Both the position numbers and the translations under genes were made by a program. Source: Salipiger pallidus (GTDB taxonomy: Bacteria > Pseudomonadota > Alphaproteobacteria > Rhodobacterales > Rhodobacteraceae). From it: a stretch of DNA of 64,000 nucleotides. This document shows positions 32,032 through 42,160 of the stretch, one piece after another. How positions within the stretch are numbered: the stretch's first letter is position 1; the number at the start of each line of letters is the position of its first letter. The stretch spans positions 186,001 through 250,000 of the forward strand of contig NZ_BMJV01000002.1 of the NCBI RefSeq assembly GCF_014643635.1, in the 5' to 3' direction. The notes beneath the pieces were generated by a model that was not told where the DNA came from, made no database searches, and saw nothing but the letters and a program-made list of their open reading frames with translations.

Positions 32032-32805
32032 TCAGGCGGTTTCCGCTTCGACCACCGATCGCAGGGCCGGAAGGCCGACGCCGGTGCTGTCGAACCCGCC
32101 ATCCACCGCAAGCACCTGCCCGGTGATATAGGATGCCTTGTCGGAGGCGAGGAACACGATGGCTTCGGCCAGCTCGCGTTCAGACCCGTAGCGGTTCAGT
32201 GGGATCGCGTCATGGTAGGCGGCGATGATCTCGGGGGAATGGACCGCCATGGCCAGCTTGGTGCGGACGGGGCCGGGGGCGACACAGTTCACCCGGATGC
32301 CCTGTTCGCCCAGCTCGGCGGCGTATTGCTTGGTCATGTGGATGACGGCGGCCTTGGATGTGCCGTAGGCCACCCGCAGGGTCGAGGCGCGCAGGCCGCT
32401 GATCGAGGCGATGTTGACGATGGCGCCCTTGGTGGCGGCCAGCGGCTCGATGCAGGCCTGACTGCACAGGAAGGTGCCGTCAAGGTTGGTGTCCATCACC
32501 CGGCGCCATTGGGCGTGGCTGCAATCGCGGATCGGGCCGAATTCGGCCACGCCGGCATTGTTGATGAGCGCATCGATGCGCCCCGACCAAGCCAGCGTCT
32601 CGCCGACGGCGGTGGTCACCTGCGCGGGGTCGGACATGTCGTAGGGTAGGGTCAGCACGCCGGTCCGGCTTTCGGCGGCAGCTTTCAGTTCGGCCTCGTC
32701 CCAGTCGAGCATGGCAACCTGCCAGCCAAGTTCAAGGAACAGGTCGGTCGTGGCCAGACCGATGCCGCGCGCGGCCCCGGTGACGATTGCACAGTTCTGG
32801 GTCAT
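32032..32805 (-). CDS. SDR family oxidoreductase
   Basis: The 257-residue product is a classical SDR: TGAARGIG (residues 8-15), NNAGVAEFG near residue 85, IASISG, and YGTSK as the active-site Tyr/Lys pair. C-terminal segments LNRYGSERELAEAIVFLASDKASYITGQVLAVDGG in overview are typical of the FabG-like subgroup. The substrate is not deducible. ATG 32805 has GAGAGG just upstream; a longer frame to 32850 lacks this. It lies 71 bases after the LLM oxidoreductase start-to-stop unit on the same strand. Confidence 0.88.
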   Translation of the reverse strand: MTQNCAIVTGAARGIGLATTDLFLELGWQVAMLDWDEAELKAAAESRTGVLTLPYDMSDPAQVTTAVGETLAWSGRIDALINNAGVAEFGPIRDCSHAQWRRVMDTNLDGTFLCSQACIEPLAATKGAIVNIASISGLRASTLRVAYGTSKAAVIHMTKQYAAELGEQGIRVNCVAPGPVRTKLAMAVHSPEIIAAYHDAIPLNRYGSERELAEAIVFLASDKASYITGQVLAVDGGFDSTGVGLPALRSVVEAETA

Positions 32806-32876
32806 GGTGATCCTCTCTCCCGCTTGCGGTATCAGGGCGGACCCTTGCACGCGGGAGAGAGGAAGTTAAGCCGCGA

Positions 32877-33896
32877 TCAGCGCCAGCCGAGCGCGGGGGC
32901 GATGTCCTTGAGGATCGTCTCGATCACATGGACGTTATAGTCCACGCCCAGCATGTTCGGCACGGTCAGTAGCAGGGTGTCCGCCTCGGCAATCGCCTCG
33001 TCGCCCTTGAGCTGTTCGATCAGCCGGTCCGGCTCGTCCGCGTAGCCGCGCCCGAAGATCGACCGCTGCTGTTCGATGAACCCCACCTGGTCGCTCTCCT
33101 TGCCGCCGCGCCCGAAATAGCGCCGGTCCATGTCGTTGGTCAGCGCAAAGATCGACCGGCTGACCGACGTACGCGGTGTGCCCGCATGCCCGGCTTCCTG
33201 CCACGCAGCCTTGTAGGCGCGCAACTGGTCGGCCTGCTGAACGTGGAACGGCTCGCCGGTCTCGTCGTCCTTCAGGGTCGAGCTTTGAAGATGCATGCCC
33301 AGTTTGGCGGCCCAGACGGCGGTGGCGTTCGATCCCGCGCCCCACCAGATGCGGTTGCGAAGCCCCTCGGAATGCGGCTCGAGCCGCAGCTTTCCCGGCG
33401 GGTTGGGGAACATCGGGCGCGGGCTCGGCTCGGCAAAGCCGTGGCCTTCCAGCAGGTTCAGGAACGCCTCGGTGTGGCGCCGAGCCATGTCGGCCGAGCT
33501 TTCGCCGGGCTCGGGCTCGTAGCCGAAGTATTTCCAGCCATCGATCACCTGCTCGGGCGATCCGCGCGACAGGCCCAGCTGAAGCCGCCCGCCGGCGATG
33601 AGGTCGGCGGCGCCGGCATCCTCGGCCATGTAGAACGGGTTTTCATAGCGCATGTCGATGACGCCGGTGCCAAGCTCGATCTTCGAGGTCTTGGCGCCTG
33701 CGGCGGCCAGCAGCGGGAAGGGCGAGCCAAGCTGCCGGGCAAAGTGGTGCACCCGGAAGTAGGCCCCGTCGAGACCCAGCTCTTCGGCGGCCACCGTGAG
33801 GTCGATGGACTGCAGGAGCACATCCGAGGCGGTCTTCACCGCGCTGCCGTGGGTCGGGGACCAGTGCCCGAAGGAGAGAAAGCCGATGGATTTCAT
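32877..33896 (-). CDS. LLM class (bacterial luciferase-like) flavin-dependent oxidoreductase
   Basis: The 339-residue product belongs to the luciferase-like monooxygenase superfamily, which uses reduced FMN. Visible features are LGLDGAYFRVHHFARQ (about residues 40-55), ELGTGVIDMRYENPFYMAEDA (about residues 75-95), LQLGLSRGSPEQVIDG and a C-terminal helix ending IETILKDIAPALGWR. The substrate is unknown. ATG 33896 (MKSIGFLSFGHW) with AAGGATC upstream was chosen over longer frames. It reads in the same direction as the SDR gene after it. Confidence 0.87.
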   Translation of the reverse strand: MKSIGFLSFGHWSPTHGSAVKTASDVLLQSIDLTVAAEELGLDGAYFRVHHFARQLGSPFPLLAAAGAKTSKIELGTGVIDMRYENPFYMAEDAGAADLIAGGRLQLGLSRGSPEQVIDGWKYFGYEPEPGESSADMARRHTEAFLNLLEGHGFAEPSPRPMFPNPPGKLRLEPHSEGLRNRIWWGAGSNATAVWAAKLGMHLQSSTLKDDETGEPFHVQQADQLRAYKAAWQEAGHAGTPRTSVSRSIFALTNDMDRRYFGRGGKESDQVGFIEQQRSIFGRGYADEPDRLIEQLKGDEAIAEADTLLLTVPNMLGVDYNVHVIETILKDIAPALGWR

Positions 33897-34251
33897 GTCA
33901 GTGATCCTTTCGCGTGGGTGCGCCCGGTGGAGACCTGCAAAGGCAGCGCCACCGGTTGCGCCTTGATGATCAGATAGGGGCCATCCCCCCTGTGCTGCAA
34001 CGCGCATGGGGGCGCAGGGGCTGTGCAGACCCGCGCCGAGGTGCCGCAGCAGGTGACGCTCTGGAGCCGTGGCAAAGAGGCACTTGGGCGATGCGGCAAA
34101 GGCGTGCGCCGGAGGTCGCGCAGGGCATCAGGGACGAGGCTGCCCGCGGCAAGTGTGGCAACAAAAGTGCTCGGGGCGCGTCCGGCGGGTGTTGCACACC
34201 GCGCTCAGGAGCAGCTGCGGGTTGCCGAAGCGCGGCCGCAGGGCAGGGGGC
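33897..34251. other. Intergenic region of 355 bp with no recognised gene
   Basis: Lies between two leftward genes, the UbiH-family gene and the LLM oxidoreductase. Several short frames are open on both strands, as expected at this GC content, but none has a ribosome binding site or a recognisable product. The promoter of the LLM-SDR pair should be at its left end. I see no repeat or RNA gene. Confidence 0.5.
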
Positions 34252-35469
34252 TCAAGGCCGCATCAATTCCGGCAGATCTCCGGTGATGCCCGCCGCCTCG
34301 CGGATGAAACCACGGCGCATGGCGGGCACCGCGTTGATCGCCGCCATGCCGAGGTCCCGACCCATCCGCAGCAGCGGGTTGTCGTTGGAAAAGAGCCGGT
34401 TGAACAGGTCGGTCGAGGCCGCCAGCGTCGCGGTATCGAAGCGGCGCCATTGCTGGTAGCGGTCCAGCACCAAGGGCGAGGCGATGTCCTCGCCCCTGCG
34501 CCGCGCATCGGCCAGCACATGGGCCAGCGCCGCCACGTCGCGCAGCCCGGCATTGAGGCCCTGCCCGGCGATGGGGTGCATCCCGTGCGCAGCATCCCCC
34601 ACCAGTGCCAGCCGCGGCGCGATGAAGCTGTTCGCCAGCGTCAGCCCCAGTGGGTAGGTGAACCGCTTGCCCGCGAGCGAAATCTCCCCGAGGAAATCCC
34701 CGAAGCGCGGGCGCAGCACCGCAAGGTAGTCCTCGTCCGGCAGCGCGTTGATGGCGCGGGCGGTGGCGTCGGTCTCAGACCAGACGATGGAGCTGCGGTT
34801 GTCCGGCAATGGCAGGATTGCGAGCGGTCCCGGCGGCATGAAGAACTGGTGCGCGACGCCGCCGTGGGGCTTCTCGTGTGCAATGGCACAGACCAGCGCG
34901 GTCTGTTTGTAGGACCAGCCGGTGCGCCGGATGCGGGCGCGGGCGGCAGTGCCGCTCTGGCGGCCATCGGCGCCCACCACGATGCGGCTCTTGAGGCTGC
35001 CTCCGCTGGCCAGTGACAGGGTCACGCCCTGTGCGGCCACGTCCTGCGCGATCACCGTTTCGCCCTGCATGTGCGTGACGCCCGGCTCGGCGTCCATGGC
35101 ATCCAGCAGTGCGCGCCGCAGGTAGCGATCTTCGAGCATCTGGCCCATGGGGCCTTCCTCGATCTCGGCGCTGTTGAAATGCAGACCCAGAAACGCCTTG
35201 GCATCCCCAGCGCGCCCGTCGGTGACCTTGATCTCGTTCATCGGCTGGGCGTGGTCTGCGACCGTCTCCCAGACCCTCAGCCGCGCCAGCATGCGCACCG
35301 ACGACAGCGCCAGCGCGTACCCGCGCCCGTCAAAACCGTCATCCGTGCGGGTGGCGCGGGGCAGGGCGTCGATCACGGTGCTGGAAAGCCCGGCCTTCGC
35401 GGCGGCAAGCGCCAGCGCGGGGCCGTTGAGCCCGCCGCCGACGATAAGAAGATCGCTGTCATGTTCCAT
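34252..35469 (-). CDS. UbiH/UbiF/Coq6-family FAD-dependent monooxygenase
   Basis: These flavin hydroxylases act on the ubiquinone ring precursor. The 405-residue product has the dinucleotide-binding motif LIVGGGLNGPALALA (residues 7-21), the DDGFDGRGYALALSS segment, the VVGADGRQSGTAARARI motif and the second FAD motif ALVGDAAHGMHPIAGQGLNAGLRDV (about residues 283-307). It is a full-length family member; which ring position it hydroxylates cannot be told. ATG 35469 was chosen; an ATG 12 codons upstream is possible. It diverges from the amidase gene, with 86 bases between starts. Confidence 0.87.
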   Translation of the reverse strand: MEHDSDLLIVGGGLNGPALALAAAKAGLSSTVIDALPRATRTDDGFDGRGYALALSSVRMLARLRVWETVADHAQPMNEIKVTDGRAGDAKAFLGLHFNSAEIEEGPMGQMLEDRYLRRALLDAMDAEPGVTHMQGETVIAQDVAAQGVTLSLASGGSLKSRIVVGADGRQSGTAARARIRRTGWSYKQTALVCAIAHEKPHGGVAHQFFMPPGPLAILPLPDNRSSIVWSETDATARAINALPDEDYLAVLRPRFGDFLGEISLAGKRFTYPLGLTLANSFIAPRLALVGDAAHGMHPIAGQGLNAGLRDVAALAHVLADARRRGEDIASPLVLDRYQQWRRFDTATLAASTDLFNRLFSNDNPLLRMGRDLGMAAINAVPAMRRGFIREAAGITGDLPELMRP

Positions 35470-35555
35470 GCCCGTCAATATGGCCGGCCCGGCGGGATTG
35501 TCCATGCGCCCTCGTGCCGCTACCAATGACCGCAAAGAAGGAAGGGGTAGCACCG

Positions 35556-36884
35556 ATGACCGACTGGACAGGCAAAAGCGCGGCAGAGCTGGGCGCGGGC
35601 ATCGGCGCGGGGGAAATCGATCCGGTCGCGCTGACCGAACAGTTCCTCGCGAAGATCGACGCCCACCCAATGCGGGACCGCATCTATGCCCGCCTGACGC
35701 CCAGCCGCGCCCGCGCCGAGGCCGCCGCCGCCAAATGGCGCGCCGATCTCGGCCAGCGCCTGTCGTCCCTCGATGGCGTGCCGGTCAGCTGGAAGGACCT
35801 CTTCGACACCGCCGGCACCGCCACCGAGGCAGGCACGCGCCTGCTGGCGGGCCGGGTGCCGGACATGGACGCCGAGGTGCTGAAGGTTGCCACAGCAATG
35901 GGCCTCGTCTGCCTCGGCAAGACCCACCTGTCGGAACTGGCCTTCTCGGGCCTCGGCCTCAACCCGATGACAGCAACGCCGCCTTGCGTGAACGACGCGG
36001 ACGCGGTGGCGGGCGGCTCTTCCTCGGGTGCCGCCGCATCGGTGGCCTTCGGACTTGCCGCCGCAGCCATCGGGTCGGACACCGGCGGATCGGTGCGCAT
36101 CCCTGCGGCATGGAATGACCTCGTGGGTCTCAAGACGACCTCGGGCCGCCTGTCGCTGACCGGCGCCGTGCCTCTGGCGCAGCGGTTCGACACCGTGGGC
36201 CCGCTTTGCCGCACGGTCGAGGATGCGGCGCTCACCCTTGCCGCGCTCGAGGGCCGCGCCGCCCCCGACCTTACCGGGGCAAGCCTGAAGGGTGTGCGCC
36301 TCGCAAGGCTGAAGACCATTGTCGAGGACGACATTCGCGACACCCCCGCCAGCGCCTACGAGGCCGCCATCGCAAGGCTCGAGGCCGCGGGCGCCGCGAT
36401 CACCGAGATCGAGGTGCCGCAGCTTGCCGTCCCCATGGGCGACGCGGGCATCCTCTACACCGCCGAGGCCTGGGCCAACTGGGGGGACGCCATCGACGCG
36501 GACCCGGACAACATCTACCCGCCCATCCGCGACCGTTTCGCCGCAGGCCGTACCTTCACGGCGGCAGACTATATCCGCGCCTGCGCCCGCATGACCGACG
36601 CACGCGCCGCATGGGCCACAGCCACCGCGCCATACGACGCCGTGCTCTGCCCGACCGCCCCCATCCTGCCGCCCAATGCCGGACGGCTGATGGAGGACAG
36701 CGACTACTACGTCACGGAAAACCTGCTCGCCCTGCGCAACACCCGTGTCGGCAATGTCATGGGCCTCTGCGCGCTGACCCTGCCCACCGGCACGCCCTCC
36801 TGCGGGATCTCCCTCATGGCAGCACCGATGCAAGAAGACCGCCTGCTCCGCCTCGGCGCCGCCGCCGAACGAGCGCTCGCCTGA
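35556..36884 (+). CDS. Amidase signature family protein (GatA-like)
   Basis: The 442-residue product carries the amidase signature with its Ser-cisSer-Lys triad: SWKDLFDTAGTATEAGT (Lys, about residue 73), GGSSSGAAASVAFG (about residues 149-162) and GSDTGGSVRIPAAWN (about residues 171-185). It hydrolyses or transfers an amide, but no gatB or gatC lies nearby and the substrate is unknown. ATG 35556 follows a GGAAGGGG site. Downstream is a repeated-type hairpin element and no further gene for 250 bases. Confidence 0.88.
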   Translation: MTDWTGKSAAELGAGIGAGEIDPVALTEQFLAKIDAHPMRDRIYARLTPSRARAEAAAAKWRADLGQRLSSLDGVPVSWKDLFDTAGTATEAGTRLLAGRVPDMDAEVLKVATAMGLVCLGKTHLSELAFSGLGLNPMTATPPCVNDADAVAGGSSSGAAASVAFGLAAAAIGSDTGGSVRIPAAWNDLVGLKTTSGRLSLTGAVPLAQRFDTVGPLCRTVEDAALTLAALEGRAAPDLTGASLKGVRLARLKTIVEDDIRDTPASAYEAAIARLEAAGAAITEIEVPQLAVPMGDAGILYTAEAWANWGDAIDADPDNIYPPIRDRFAAGRTFTAADYIRACARMTDARAAWATATAPYDAVLCPTAPILPPNAGRLMEDSDYYVTENLLALRNTRVGNVMGLCALTLPTGTPSCGISLMAAPMQEDRLLRLGAAAERALA

Positions 36885-36898
36885 GTCTTCCTTTGGCC

Positions 36899-36939
36899 TT
36901 AAATATCCCGGGGGAGCCGAAGGCGGGGGCAGAGCCCCC
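36899..36939. repeat. Intergenic hairpin element after the amidase gene
   Basis: TTAAATATCCCGGGGGAG (36899-36916) is followed by the hairpin GGGGGC/GCCCCC with loop AGA (36925-36939). From memory, this AT-start plus GGGGGC-AGA-GCCCCC pattern is common between genes in Rhodobacteraceae. It probably serves as a terminator; the rest of the 36885-37134 gap holds no supported gene. Confidence 0.55.
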
Positions 36940-37134
36940 ATCCCGGCAAAACCGTGACGCCAAAGGGGCCTCCGGTGCTTTCCCGGGCTGCTGAGGCTTT
37001 CCCGCCACAGGGGGGCGCGCTCTCACCTCCGTGCTGGACGGGAGGGCGGGGCTTGCCGTATCGTCGGGGCAGAACGGGGCGCAAATGACCCCGAAAAACA
37101 AGCAGTACTACAGGCAACTCAAGGCAGACACGCC

Positions 37135-38316
37135 ATGTTTCCCGAGCGGTTCTCGAACCTGCCGCCCTACGCGTTCCCGCGCCTGCGGGCGCTGCTCGAC
37201 GCCCATGCGCCGGGCGGGACGGTCACGCATATGTCCATCGGCGAGCCCAAGCACCCCTTCCCGGAGTGGGTGGGCGAGGTGCTGGCCGCCAACGTCCACG
37301 AATTCGCGAAGTACCCGGCCAACGACGGCACCCCTGAACTGCAGCAGGCCATTTCGGACTGGATCGCCCGCCGCTACGGCGTGACTGTCGATCCTGCCAG
37401 CCAGGTGATGCCCCTCAACGGCACCCGCGAAGGGCTCTACAACGTCGCCATGGCGCTCTGCCCGGAAACCAAGGCGGGCAGGCAGCCCACGGTGCTGATC
37501 CCCAACCCGTTCTACCAGGTCTACGCGGTGGCGACGGTGTCGGTGGGGGCCGAGCCGGTCTTCGTCAACGCCACGAAGGACACCGGCCAGCTGCCGGATT
37601 ACGCCAGCCTGCCCGAAGACGTGCTCGACCGCTGCGCCATGGTCTATGTGTGCTCGCCCGCGAACCCGCAGGGTGCGGTGGCGGACCGGGCCTACTGGAA
37701 GACCCTCATCGCGCTGGCGGAAAAGCACGATTTCCGCATCCTCGCCGATGAATGCTATTCCGAGATCTACCGCGATGCGCCGCCCCCGGGGGCGCTCGAG
37801 GTGGCGACCGAGATGGGTGCCGACCCCGAACGGGTGCTGATCTTCCACTCGCTGTCCAAGCGCTCGAACCTGCCGGGGCTACGCTCGGGCTTCGTGGCGG
37901 GCGGGGCCGAAAGCCTGCGCCGCATCCGACAGCTGCGCGCCTACGCGGGCGCACCGCTGCCGCTGCCGATCCAGCGTGTCAGCGAAAAGGTCTGGGCTGA
38001 CGAGGCCCATGTCGAAGAAAACCGCGCCCTCTACCGCGCCAAGTTCGCCATCGCCGACCGTCTCTTCGGTGATGTGCCGGGGTACGAGCCGCCGCAGGCG
38101 GGCTTCTTCCTGTGGCTGCCGGTCGAAGATGGCGAGGCGGCAGCGCTGAAGCTGTGGAAGGACACCGGGGTGCGCGTTCTGCCGGGCGCCTACCTGTCGC
38201 GGGACACGACCACCGGCAACCCGGGCAAAGGATACATACGGGCGGCCCTCGTGGCTCCCGAGAAAGAGACCGAGCAGGGACTCGCGAGCATTCGCGACTG
38301 TCTCTATGGCCGATAA
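37135..38316 (+). CDS. dapC: Succinyldiaminopimelate transaminase DapC
   Basis: DapC makes N-succinyl-LL-diaminopimelate in lysine and peptidoglycan precursor synthesis. The 393-residue product is a class I/II PLP aminotransferase. Features include the N-terminal [18 protein letters not shown] and [14 protein letters not shown] segments, [30 protein letters not shown] and the PLP lysine in [20 protein letters not shown] (about residues 241-260). These match the DapC subgroup closely. It overlaps ftsK by 11 bases, so cell-wall precursor synthesis is coupled to the division gene. Confidence 0.85.
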   Translation: MFPERFSNLPPYAFPRLRALLDAHAPGGTVTHMSIGEPKHPFPEWVGEVLAANVHEFAKYPANDGTPELQQAISDWIARRYGVTVDPASQVMPLNGTREGLYNVAMALCPETKAGRQPTVLIPNPFYQVYAVATVSVGAEPVFVNATKDTGQLPDYASLPEDVLDRCAMVYVCSPANPQGAVADRAYWKTLIALAEKHDFRILADECYSEIYRDAPPPGALEVATEMGADPERVLIFHSLSKRSNLPGLRSGFVAGGAESLRRIRQLRAYAGAPLPLPIQRVSEKVWADEAHVEENRALYRAKFAIADRLFGDVPGYEPPQAGFFLWLPVEDGEAAALKLWKDTGVRVLPGAYLSRDTTTGNPGKGYIRAALVAPEKETEQGLASIRDCLYGR

Positions 38317-41300
38317 GAAAAAGACGAGGCGCGAGATGGCATATCAGACCCGGGGGCGCGACCCCCTGTTCGACCGGAACATGCAGGTGGCGATCGAAAA
38401 GCGCGGCCGGGAACTCGCCGGGCTGGCGCTTGTCGCGCTGGGCGTGATGGCGGCGATGATGATCGGGTCCTACACGCCCGACGATCCGTCGTTCCTGTCG
38501 GCTACGGACGCGCCAGTGCAGAACTGGCTGGGGCGCATCGGCGCCTCGGTCTCGGCGCCGCTGTTCATGATCGTGGGCCGCGGGTCCTGGGGCATTGCGC
38601 TCGTGCTGCTGGTCTGGGGCCTTCGCCTCGCCCTGCACCGCGGTGAAGAGCGCGCCCTGTCCCGTATTGTCTTCGCGCCGATCTGGATCGCGCTGTCGGC
38701 GGTCTATGCCGCCGGTCAGACCGTGGGGCCGGAATGGACCCACAGCTTCGGTCTTGGGGGGCTGTTCGGTGACATGATGATGGGCTCGCTCCTCGGGATG
38801 CTGCCCTTCGGTGCTGGATTCGCGCTGAAGCTGGTGATGGTGGTGCTGGCTGCCGGGCTGGTGGCGCTGGGGGCCTATGTCCTCGGCTTCACCAAGCAGG
38901 AGCTCCAGAACATCGCGCGGTTCCTCATGCTGGGCACGGTGATGGCCTATGCCAGCCTGCTGACCCTCCTGGGGCGCGGCGCGAACGGCACCATGTCGGC
39001 GGCGCAGCGCATGCAGTCCGCCCACGCCGAACGCCGTGAACGCCGCCGCGAGGAAGAAGCTGAAGCCGCCGCCTGGGCGGCCGCGCAGGAGGCCGTCCCG
39101 GCCCCGCGCGCGCCCATGGCAGAACGCGCGTCGCCTGCTCCGGTGGTCCGCCGCGCCCCCTCCCCTGCCGTGGAGGTGCCGGGCTATTCGGATCATTATG
39201 ACCACGAAGACACGTACGAGCCGGCCCCCGCCGCACCGCAGCCGAGCCGCGTGGTGCGCGCCCCTGCCGCGCCCGAGCGGCCCCCGATGGCAGAACCGAC
39301 CCTGCCCATGGAGCTTGAAGATCCGGACGACATGGTCATCGACGAATGGGTCGAACCCGCGCCCGAGCCAAAGAAACCCTCGCTTCTGTCGAGCATGAGC
39401 AACCTCATCAAGCGCACGGACCCCGATGCGGACCGCGCCCTTCCCGAGCCCGAGCTCTACGAGGCGCAGATCCTCGATGACAGCGTCGAGGCCCCCGGGC
39501 AGGACCGCATCCGCTCCAAGATCGCCGATGCCATCCGGGCCCGCCGTCCTGCGGCCGAGCCGGCCTTCGTGCCCGATCCCTCCAAGCCGCTGACCAAGGG
39601 CAGGGGCCGCCGCCCCGAGCCGCTGATCTATCGCCCCGCGCCCGGTGCCCGGACCGAGCCGCCCATCACCGCCGCAAAGGCGCCGCGTCCGGCAGAGCCG
39701 CCGATCACCGCCGCGGCCCCTGCTGCTGCGGCAGTGGCTGCAGTGCATCGCGCCGCGGAACCGCTGGCAGCCCCGGCGCGAGCGGCTGCCCCGGCACCCT
39801 CAGCGCAGCCCCGCATGGAGCGCGCGGCACCGGTACCGCCCGCGCCTATGCACCACATTCCCGAACAGACGGCAGATGATTTTGCCGACTACCGCGATTT
39901 CGACGATTACGCTGATTATGCCGAAGAGCCCATCGCGGCGCCCGCGCCCCGGGCCCAGGCAGGTCGGCCGCAGCCGCAGCCGCAGCCGGCCCGCGCCGAG
40001 GACACGCGGGATGCCGCCAGCTACGGCGACTACGATGCCCGCGCCTATGTGGATCAGGGCTATGGTGATGATCGGGGCTACGGTGACGAGAACGTCTTCC
40101 GCGACGGAGACTTTGCCGAGGACTATGCCGATGATTACGATGGCCCCGTGTCCTTTACTGCCCCCAGTGATGATGACGGTGATCTGACTTACGCCGAGGA
40201 AGAAGCGCAATCGGCACGCATTCACCGCGGTGGCGACGGTTCGGCCCGCCGGGACGACGATGACGACTTCGATGATGAGGACGGCTACAACCCGCCCATG
40301 CCCGAAGAGCATCGCAGCGCGCCGATCCCCGTGGCACAGCCGCGCAAGGCCGTTCAGCCCGCGTCGCCCCAGCCGCTGCAGCAATCGAAGCCGGCCCGGC
40401 AGGAGGCGCAGCCGGTGGCCGGGTTCGACCCCGCGGACACCGTTTTCGAGCTGCCGCCGCTCAGCCTTCTGGCCAGCGCCGACACGATCGAGCGCCATCA
40501 CCTGTCGGATGATGCGCTGGAAGAAAATGCGCGAATGCTGGAAACCGTGCTCGAGGATTACGGCGTGAAGGGCGAGATCGTCTCGGTCCGTCCCGGCCCC
40601 GTGGTTACCATGTACGAGCTCGAGCCTGCGCCAGGCCTCAAGGCGTCCCGGGTGATCGGCCTTGCGGATGATATCGCGCGCAGCATGTCGGCGCTGTCGG
40701 CCCGTGTCTCCACGGTGCCGGGCCGGTCGGTGATCGGGATCGAACTGCCCAACGACAACCGCGAGATGGTGTCCTTCCGCGAGATCCTGTCGAGCCGCGA
40801 CTACAGCGACGGCAACCAGAAGCTTCCCCTTGCCCTCGGCAAGGACATCGGCGGTGATCCCGTCGTCGCCAACCTTGCCAAAATGCCCCACCTGCTGATC
40901 GCGGGCACCACGGGTTCGGGCAAGTCGGTGGCGATCAACACCATGATCCTGTCGCTGCTCTACAAGCTGACGCCGGATGATCTGCGCCTTGTCATGATCG
41001 ACCCCAAGATGCTGGAACTGTCGGTCTATGACGGCATCCCGCACCTGCTATCGCCGGTGGTGACCGATCCCAAGAAGGCCGTGGTGGCGCTCAAGTGGGT
41101 CGTAGGCGAGATGGAAGACCGCTACCGCAAGATGTCCAAGATGGGCGTGCGGAACATCGACGGCTACAATGGCCGCGTGGCTGAGGCCCAGAACAAGGGC
41201 GAGATGTTCTCGCGGACCGTGCAGACGGGCTTTGATGACGATACCGGCGAACCGGTGTTCGAAACCGAAGAGTTCGAGCCCAAGAAAATGCCCTATATCG

Positions 41301-41959
41301 TCGTCATCGTCGACGAGATGGCCGACCTGATGATGGTGGCGGGCAAGGAGATCGAGGCCTGTATCCAGCGCCTTGCGCAGATGGCGCGGGCGAGCGGTAT
41401 TCACTTGATCATGGCAACCCAGCGCCCGTCGGTCGACGTGATCACCGGCACGATCAAGGCGAACTTCCCCACCCGGATTTCCTTCAGCGTGACGTCGAAG
41501 ATCGACAGTCGCACCATCCTTGGCGAACAGGGGGCCGAGCAGCTGCTGGGCATGGGCGACATGCTTTACATGGCGGGCGGTGCCAAGATCACCCGCTGCC
41601 ACGGTCCGTTCTGTTCCGACGAGGAGGTCGAGGAGGTGGTGAATCATCTCAAGGCCTTTGGCCCGCCGGAATACGTTGGTGGTGTCGTGCAGGGCCCCGA
41701 TGAAGAAAAGGCCGACAATATCGACGCGGTGCTGGGCCTCAACACCGGCGGCAACACCGGCGGCGAGGATGCGCTGTACGATCAGGCGGTGGCGATCGTC
41801 ATCAAGGACCGCAAGTGCTCGACCTCCTACATTCAGCGCAAGCTGGGCATCGGCTACAACAAGGCGGCACGCCTCGTTGAGCAGATGGAGGACGAAGGCG
41901 TCGTGTCCGCCGCCAACCACGTGGGCAAGCGTGAGATCCTCGTTCCCGAGCAGGCGTGA
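38306..41959 (+). CDS. ftsK: DNA translocase FtsK
   Basis: FtsK anchors at the septum and pumps chromosomal DNA toward dif. The 1217-residue product has an N-terminal membrane domain with about four to five helices (residues about 35-225), a very long linker (about 235-710) rich in Ala/Pro and then in Asp/Tyr, and the motor. The motor shows [15 protein letters not shown] (Walker A near residue 870), [18 protein letters not shown] (Walker B region) and [15 protein letters not shown]-terminal gamma winged helix follows ([24 protein letters not shown]). It overlaps dapC by 11 bases; ATG 38339 is an alternative start. Confidence 0.96.
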   Translation: MADKKKTRREMAYQTRGRDPLFDRNMQVAIEKRGRELAGLALVALGVMAAMMIGSYTPDDPSFLSATDAPVQNWLGRIGASVSAPLFMIVGRGSWGIALVLLVWGLRLALHRGEERALSRIVFAPIWIALSAVYAAGQTVGPEWTHSFGLGGLFGDMMMGSLLGMLPFGAGFALKLVMVVLAAGLVALGAYVLGFTKQELQNIARFLMLGTVMAYASLLTLLGRGANGTMSAAQRMQSAHAERRERRREEEAEAAAWAAAQEAVPAPRAPMAERASPAPVVRRAPSPAVEVPGYSDHYDHEDTYEPAPAAPQPSRVVRAPAAPERPPMAEPTLPMELEDPDDMVIDEWVEPAPEPKKPSLLSSMSNLIKRTDPDADRALPEPELYEAQILDDSVEAPGQDRIRSKIADAIRARRPAAEPAFVPDPSKPLTKGRGRRPEPLIYRPAPGARTEPPITAAKAPRPAEPPITAAAPAAAAVAAVHRAAEPLAAPARAAAPAPSAQPRMERAAPVPPAPMHHIPEQTADDFADYRDFDDYADYAEEPIAAPAPRAQAGRPQPQPQPARAEDTRDAASYGDYDARAYVDQGYGDDRGYGDENVFRDGDFAEDYADDYDGPVSFTAPSDDDGDLTYAEEEAQSARIHRGGDGSARRDDDDDFDDEDGYNPPMPEEHRSAPIPVAQPRKAVQPASPQPLQQSKPARQEAQPVAGFDPADTVFELPPLSLLASADTIERHHLSDDALEENARMLETVLEDYGVKGEIVSVRPGPVVTMYELEPAPGLKASRVIGLADDIARSMSALSARVSTVPGRSVIGIELPNDNREMVSFREILSSRDYSDGNQKLPLALGKDIGGDPVVANLAKMPHLLIAGTTGSGKSVAINTMILSLLYKLTPDDLRLVMIDPKMLELSVYDGIPHLLSPVVTDPKKAVVALKWVVGEMEDRYRKMSKMGVRNIDGYNGRVAEAQNKGEMFSRTVQTGFDDDTGEPVFETEEFEPKKMPYIVVIVDEMADLMMVAGKEIEACIQRLAQMARASGIHLIMATQRPSVDVITGTIKANFPTRISFSVTSKIDSRTILGEQGAEQLLGMGDMLYMAGGAKITRCHGPFCSDEEVEEVVNHLKAFGPPEYVGGVVQGPDEEKADNIDAVLGLNTGGNTGGEDALYDQAVAIVIKDRKCSTSYIQRKLGIGYNKAARLVEQMEDEGVVSAANHVGKREILVPEQA

Positions 41960-41980
41960 CTTTCATCGCAGCGTGAACCG

Positions 41981-42012
41981 GCGGTGGCGGGCCCTTCGGG
42001 GCCCGCCGCTGT
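41981..42012 (+). terminator. Strong GC hairpin after ftsK
   Basis: GGCGGGCCC (41986-41994) and GGGCCCGCC (41999-42007) pair perfectly across a TTCG tetraloop, with five more pairs including wobbles extending the stem to 41981-42012. The sequence after it (CTTGAGC) lacks a T-run. Confidence 0.6.
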
Positions 42013-42075
42013 CTTGAGCAGGCCCGTGGGGCCTGCCGCAGGGGGCGCTGCCTCCGCCCCTGCAGGGCCCCCCGG

Positions 42076-42096
42076 CGTATTTTCCAAGAGAAGAAG
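42076..42096. repeat. Dispersed 21-bp intergenic repeat, copy 1
   Basis: On the complementary strand this reads CTTCTTCTCTTG then GAAAATACG. It matches 48160-48180 on the other strand at 20 of 21 positions. It lies in the ftsK to class IV aminotransferase gap, next to GC-rich inverted repeats. Confidence 0.6.
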
Positions 42097-42160
42097 GGTG
42101 GGCTGGACCTATGGCGGCCGCGGGCATAGCTTGGCGGCAGATTTATCGGAGACTCCAGTC

